Assembly: GCA_022701475.1 (NCBI GenBank)
Contig: JAKOOI010000306.1
Coordinates: forward strand, 1 to 8,409
Source of the DNA: Weeksellaceae bacterium
Lineage (GTDB): Bacteria; Bacteroidota; Bacteroidia; Flavobacteriales; Weeksellaceae
Length of the DNA: 8,409 bases
Direction: 5' to 3'
Under the pieces are notes generated by a model. It saw only the letters and a list, made by a program, of their open reading frames with translations, was not told the origin of the DNA and ran no database searches. This document shows, piece after piece, positions 4,805-8,409 of the stretch; position 1 is the first letter of the stretch; the number at the start of each line of letters is the position of its first letter. A program made the translations under genes and the position numbers.

Positions 4805-7330
4805 ATGTCAATTAACCATCCGAAATACTACGCTCTTTTTTTTCTGCTCTTTTTCTTTGACTGTATCTATTGCCAGAATACAGCTTCCGGAAGGGTTGTT
4901 GATGCAAAAACCAATAAAGATGTCACCGGAGTCGATATATTCATTAATGAAAGTGACAGGCCGGCACTCACCACCACTTCAGGAAATTTCCTGGTACAGT
5001 CGGATACCATCATCTATAAATTGAAATTCCTCAGGAAAAACTATGCATTGCAGAGCATAGAGATCAGCCCTCAGAATGCTTCCAATATTTTCGTTAAGCT
5101 TGCACAGGAAAAAGTAAGTTCCATTGAAGAAGTGGTGATCCATAACGAAAAGCCGAAGTATAAGAACAAGAAGGAAAACCCTGCTTATGCCATCATGCAG
5201 AAGGTATGGGAACGCAAAAGGAACAACGGTCTCGATAAATTCGATACCTACACCTTTAAAGAATATGAAAAGATCCAGTTTGATGCCAATAACCTGGACA
5301 GCGCTTTCATGAAAAGAAAAATCTTCAATAAGCTTGATTTTATTTTCGATTATGCCGATTCCACCGCGAGCGGAAAAATCGGGCTCCCTCTTTTCCTCAA
5401 TGAAGCCGTCTATGAAAACTATGGGGAAAACAGGCCGTCCAAAAGGAACAAGAGGCTTCTGGTAGCTCAGAAAACCTCAGGCTTCCAGGATAACCAGATC
5501 ATTACCCTGACCGCTAAAAACCTGTACCGCGACATCAATATTTATGATAATACCCTGAATTATTTCGACATCGGATTTCCAAGCCCGGTAGGAGAAACCG
5601 GATTCAGCACATACGATTATAATCTCATCGATACCATTTCGATCCGCGGTGAAAACGCTTTTAAAATACGGTACCTGCCGAAAAGAACGGAGGTCCTTGC
5701 CTTTCAGGGATATCTCTACATTGATACCGACAGCTATGCCGTACTGGGTGCTACTTTGAAATCAACCCAGAAAATAAATGTGAACTTCATCAACGGTATT
5801 TCCACGGAACTGGAATATGATAATCCGGATGAAAACACATTCCTGCCGAGAAAGGTGATTACGGAAATCGAGATGACTCCATTTTCAAAGAAGAAAAGCG
5901 CCAAAAGCATCGTGGCAAAAAGGTCTGTAGATTATTCCGATTACGGTTTCAACAAGCCTCTTGAAGATAAACTCTTTAAAAGGACCGAAGAAGAATACAG
6001 CGATCAGTTTGTTGAAAAAGATGACGCCTACTGGGTACAGGCCCGGCCTGACTCCCTGTCGAAAAGCGAACAGGGCGTGTACGATATGCTGGACAAGCTT
6101 CAGCAGACCCCTAAATTCAACCGTTTGGTGAAACTGTATGAAACTTTAGGCTCCGGCTATTACAATGTAGCCAAAAGCATCGACCTCGGCTCCATTTTTT
6201 CTGTTTACGGTAAAAATGAAGTGGAAGGAGACCGGATACGGATCGGCGCAAGGACCTATTTTACGCGGAACGATCCCTGGAGGCTGCAGTTTTATACGGC
6301 TTACGGTTTTAAAGACCATCAGGTGAAATACGGTGCGGAAGGAAGGTTCATGTTCAACCGGGTAAACCGATTTACCGTTGGGGCAGGTACCAGAAGGGAT
6401 ATCCTGCAGCTCGGCGTACAGCTGACCAACGATGACGGGATCATGGCAAGGACGTTTGCCTCCTCCACTCTTTTTGCAAGGGGTGAAAACGCTTCTTTGA
6501 GCTCTGTGAACCAGACCAATGTCTTTACCTCCATTGAACCATGGAAAAATATCCAGCTGAGGCTGGACGGGACGATGCAGAGCATTAAATCGGCTAATCC
6601 GGATGGATTCAACCTGATGTATTACAAAGACGGTAATCTGCGGAAAACGACCAACGATTCCCATCTTGCCCTGAGCCTTATTGCAAGACCGGGCGCGAAG
6701 TTCTCGCAAACCGGGCTTGACCGGACCGAACATGGAACACTGGCTCCAACCATTATTCTCAAATACACCCGCGGCATCGAAGGCCTGTTCGGATCAGATT
6801 TTACCTATAATAAGCTCCAGTTTATGTTTTATAAGCCGATTCTTATCGGCAGCTGGGGCAAGCTGATGATGAATTTTGAAGCGGGGAAAAACTTCGATAC
6901 GGTCCCTTTGGCTTTACAGAACGTAATTCCGGGTAACCAGTCGTACAGCCTGGCGGCAAACACGTTTGCACAGCTTAATTATTATGAATTTGTAGCGGAT
7001 ACTTATACAACGCTTCATCTGGAGCATCACTTTAACGGAAAGATCCTTTCTTTCATTCCGCTCATCAAAAAACTGAAACTAAGGGAGGTTGCTTTTATCA
7101 GAAGTGCTTACGGAACATTGAGCGACGAATCAAAGGCCATCAATGTGGCCGGATTCAGGTATTCTGCCCCAAGTGAACATATCTATTATGAATACGGAGT
7201 AGGCCTGGAAAACATCGGTTTCGGGAATCTGAGGATTTTCAGGGTGGACTTTAACTGGAGAGGGAATTACCTGGACCGGCCGGATATCTCCAAATTCGGA
7301 ATCAAAGCCGGATTTCAGGTAAACTTTTAG
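4805..7330 (+). CDS. DUF5686-type outer-membrane protein with carboxypeptidase-like regulatory domain
   Basis: An 841-residue protein starting at ATG 4805. Residues 1-24 form a signal peptide (ALFFLLFFF core); cleavage is probably near Cys23-Gln24. The two cysteines there (Cys20, Cys23) do not make a good lipobox. A small beta domain of the CarboxypepD_reg-like type follows (about 26-100, with SGRVVDAKTNKDVTGVDIFI). Next comes SSIEEVVI and the family block ENPAYAIMQKVWERKRNN (about 124-141). The rest is the DUF5686 region, its second half (from about 430) a beta barrel ending in Phe (AGFQVNF), the usual signal for barrel assembly. It resembles a TonB-dependent receptor at the N-terminus but has no plug domain that I can see. 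Its role is not known; proposals for cell-envelope or surface function remain inference. The gene is monocistronic and converges with the small peptide gene at 7371. Confidence 0.88.
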   Translation: MSINHPKYYALFFLLFFFDCIYCQNTASGRVVDAKTNKDVTGVDIFINESDRPALTTTSGNFLVQSDTIIYKLKFLRKNYALQSIEISPQNASNIFVKLAQEKVSSIEEVVIHNEKPKYKNKKENPAYAIMQKVWERKRNNGLDKFDTYTFKEYEKIQFDANNLDSAFMKRKIFNKLDFIFDYADSTASGKIGLPLFLNEAVYENYGENRPSKRNKRLLVAQKTSGFQDNQIITLTAKNLYRDINIYDNTLNYFDIGFPSPVGETGFSTYDYNLIDTISIRGENAFKIRYLPKRTEVLAFQGYLYIDTDSYAVLGATLKSTQKINVNFINGISTELEYDNPDENTFLPRKVITEIEMTPFSKKKSAKSIVAKRSVDYSDYGFNKPLEDKLFKRTEEEYSDQFVEKDDAYWVQARPDSLSKSEQGVYDMLDKLQQTPKFNRLVKLYETLGSGYYNVAKSIDLGSIFSVYGKNEVEGDRIRIGARTYFTRNDPWRLQFYTAYGFKDHQVKYGAEGRFMFNRVNRFTVGAGTRRDILQLGVQLTNDDGIMARTFASSTLFARGENASLSSVNQTNVFTSIEPWKNIQLRLDGTMQSIKSANPDGFNLMYYKDGNLRKTTNDSHLALSLIARPGAKFSQTGLDRTEHGTLAPTIILKYTRGIEGLFGSDFTYNKLQFMFYKPILIGSWGKLMMNFEAGKNFDTVPLALQNVIPGNQSYSLAANTFAQLNYYEFVADTYTTLHLEHHFNGKILSFIPLIKKLKLREVAFIRSAYGTLSDESKAINVAGFRYSAPSEHIYYEYGVGLENIGFGNLRIFRVDFNWRGNYLDRPDISKFGIKAGFQVNF

Positions 7331-7334
7331 AATA

Positions 7335-7365
7335 AAAAAACTCCTTCGCACTGAAGGAGTTTTTT
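7335..7365. terminator. Bidirectional terminator between the DUF5686 and peptide genes
   Basis: A 13-bp perfect stem, AAAAAACTCCTTC (7335-7347) with GAAGGAGTTTTTT (7353-7365), with loop GCACT. The A and T runs at either end give a T-run on both strands. It fills most of the 40-base gap between two convergent stop codons. Confidence 0.9.
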
Positions 7366-7370
7366 GTTGG

Positions 7371-7556
7371 TCAGGATTCCAAAGGATAGTCTTTGCATCC
7401 GTTGCAGTGGGCAACAATGTACACAATATTACATGTTGGCCGCTGCCCTTCAGGGATTGCACAATACACATCGCACGGAAGACAGCCTGCCGAAGGATTG
7501 ATTCCTCCCGCCACTTCTTTCAGCTGCTGCCTGCTGATTTTTTTCAGGTTTTTCAT
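7371..7556 (-). CDS. Double-glycine-leader, cysteine-rich bacteriocin-like peptide
   Basis: A 61-residue precursor. Residues 1-18 (MKNLKKISRQQLKEVAGG) form a classic GG leader of the Chryseobacterium/Bacteroidota style, with cleavage expected after Gly18 by a C39-type peptidase ABC transporter. The 43-residue core has six cysteines, at 25, 28, 32, 42, 51 and 54 (CLPCDVYC, then C, then CNGC), suited to disulfides, metal binding or modification. The start is ATG 7556; an in-frame upstream ATG at 7604 would add 16 residues ahead of the leader and is unlikely. A perfect TATATTTG lies 75-80 bases upstream. No transporter, maturase or immunity gene is in the window, so any processing machinery must be elsewhere. 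Activity as a bacteriocin is not shown; the similarity is in the leader only. Confidence 0.85.
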   Translation of the reverse strand: MKNLKKISRQQLKEVAGGINPSAGCLPCDVYCAIPEGQRPTCNIVYIVAHCNGCKDYPLES

Positions 7557-7629
7557 AATGATTTTTTTTAATTTGATGATTGCCCGATCCGGTCCGGATT
7601 GCATAACCTGTTACGGATTTGGCATTTAC

Positions 7630-7637
7630 CAAATATA
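7630..7637 (-). promoter_or_regulatory. -7 element of the GG-leader peptide gene
   Basis: On the - strand the bases read TATATTTG, a perfect TAnnTTTG and the same octamer as in the tRNA promoters. At a 20-base spacing upstream the sequence is TTC (7660-7658) rather than TTG. The leader would be about 65 bases. The surrounding bases (7625-7680) are very AT-rich. Confidence 0.55.
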
Positions 7638-7698
7638 TAAATATTTCCCTTTAAATTGAAAATTTTATAAGGAATTAAATTCATTTGAGAAACAGCAT

Positions 7699-7728
7699 AA
7701 AAAAAACCCCAGCAAATGCTGAGGTTTT
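7699..7728 (-). terminator. Terminator of the rplU-rpmA operon
   Basis: Read on the - strand, AAAACCTCAGC (7728-7718) pairs with GCTGGGGTTTT (7713-7703) around loop ATTT, and the 3' side runs into T8 (7706-7699). One pair is G-U on this strand but would be a C-A mismatch on the other, so the signal is oriented leftward. It lies about 25 bases past the rpmA stop. Confidence 0.88.
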
Positions 7729-7753
7729 GGTTTTTATAAAACGCGTAAATTGA

Positions 7754-8011
7754 TTAAGCGTTTGCTTCTACAGATACAAAAGACCTGTTGTTTGCTTTCT
7801 TTCTGAAAACTACTTTACCGTCAATCAGAGCAAACAAAGTGTGGTCTTTACCGATACCCACGTTTGCACCCGGGTGGTGTTGTGTACCTCTCTGTCTAAC
7901 AATAATATTTCCGGCAATCGCTTCCTGACCTCCGAAAATCTTTACTCCTAATCTCTTGGAATGTGATTCTCTACCGTTTTTGGAACTACCAACTCCTTTC
8001 TTATGTGCCAT
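7754..8011 (-). CDS. rpmA: Large-subunit ribosomal protein bL27
   Basis: An 85-residue protein with the full bL27 pattern: [24 protein letters not shown] at the start, then [22 protein letters not shown] and [19 protein letters not shown]. The flexible N-terminal tail reaches the peptidyl-transferase centre and helps place tRNA. It begins directly with MAHKKG, without the cleaved prosequence found in Firmicutes. It is the second gene of the operon, 28 bases after the rplU stop. Confidence 0.98.
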   Translation of the reverse strand: MAHKKGVGSSKNGRESHSKRLGVKIFGGQEAIAGNIIVRQRGTQHHPGANVGIGKDHTLFALIDGKVVFRKKANNRSFVSVEANA

Positions 8012-8039
8012 TTTATTCTAAGGTTTTTTGGTTTAACAA

Positions 8040-8409
8040 TTATTCTGCACCTTCAGCAGATTCGTCTGCTTTCTTAGTGGTTTTCTTAGCAGGTTTCTCT
8101 GCTTTTTGTCCTCCGTCAAATCCTGTGATTCCAGTGATACGGATCTGAGTTAAAGATTGTCTGTGACCGTTTTTCACCTGATACCCTTTTCTTCTTTTCT
8201 TTTTGAAAACGATTACTTTATCAGCTTTTACGTGGTCCAGGATCTCTGCTTCTACAGTGATTCCGCTTACAGCTGGGGCGCCTACAGTGATTGAACCGTT
8301 TACGGTAAGAAGAATTTTATCAAAAGATACTTTTCCTCCTTTGTCTCCTTTCAAACGGTGTACAAACAACTTCTGGTCTTGCTCAACTTTGTATTGAAGC
8401 CCTGCTATT
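8040..8409 (-). CDS. rplU: Large-subunit ribosomal protein bL21 (5' end cut by the window)
   Basis: The frame is open to the right edge and reads IAGLQYKVEQDQK, then LFVHRLKGDKGG, so the gene continues past 8409 and lacks only about six N-terminal residues here. The TTG at 8369 is an internal Leu codon, not the start. The family core is intact: the LLTVNGSITVGAP region, KVIVFKKKRRKGY and KNGHRQ. After the usual end near ITGITG comes a 27-residue Lys/Ala/Glu tail (EKPAKKTTKKADESAEGAE), beyond the roughly 103 residues of a standard bL21. It binds 23S rRNA in the 50S subunit and is the first gene of the rplU-rpmA operon; the promoter lies outside the window. Confidence 0.97.
   Translation of the reverse strand, partial: IAGLQYKVEQDQKLFVHRLKGDKGGKVSFDKILLTVNGSITVGAPAVSGITVEAEILDHVKADKVIVFKKKRRKGYQVKNGHRQSLTQIRITGITGFDGGQKAEKPAKKTTKKADESAEGAE

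Noticed and set aside
6146..6733. A 195-codon frame on the - strand inside the DUF5686 gene.
   Set aside because: It lies wholly within a well-supported gene, and its sequence is Cys/Pro/Arg-rich without domain features.
7557..7604. Upstream ATG extending the GG-leader peptide by 16 residues.
   Set aside because: The leader family starts at MKNLKK. The extension would displace the leader from the N-terminus and has no supporting site.

Overview
The window looks like a chromosomal segment of a flavobacterium of the Chryseobacterium type (Bacteroidota, Weeksellaceae). The evidence is: several promoters of the Bacteroidota form (TTG, 19-20 bases, TAnnTTTG); tRNA genes without an encoded CCA; large outer-membrane proteins of the DUF5686 type; a short peptide with the leader MKNLKKISRQQLKEVAGG, a style common in Chryseobacterium; and AT-rich, mostly Shine-Dalgarno-poor leaders. 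Genus placement is inference from these traits. No mobile element, CRISPR array, rRNA or phage gene was seen.

Layout from left to right. Positions 1-53 hold the last codons of an unidentified + strand gene, followed by a hairpin terminator. A carbon-nitrogen hydrolase of the omega-amidase/YafV type (206-958, - strand) converges on it. It is divergent from a small secreted beta-barrel-like protein (1059-1499). That gene ends in a strong terminator whose T-run abuts the promoter of the site-2 protease gene rseP (1603-2952). Two identical tRNA-Asn(GTT) genes follow, each with its own promoter and terminator, as a ~270-base tandem duplication. Next come an SRAP/YedK-type abasic-site DNA-crosslink protein (3477-4106), a 35-base run of heptameric repeats, a 19-bp perfect hairpin and a small unknown gene on the - strand (4300-4539). 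A large DUF5686 outer-membrane protein (4805-7330) then converges with a tiny double-glycine-leader, cysteine-rich peptide gene (7371-7556, - strand). The right end carries the ribosomal pair rplU-rpmA on the - strand, with rplU cut by the window edge.

The genes are mostly single transcription units separated by well-formed terminators. The only clear operon is rplU-rpmA. The envelope theme (small barrel, RseP, DUF5686 protein, exported peptide) is a loose association, and nothing in the sequence shows that these form one system. The items most worth a second look are the six-cysteine GG-leader peptide, the duplicated tRNA units with their shifted G-U pairs in the terminators, the heptad-phased repeat, and the 17-base tandem duplication that makes a promoter.
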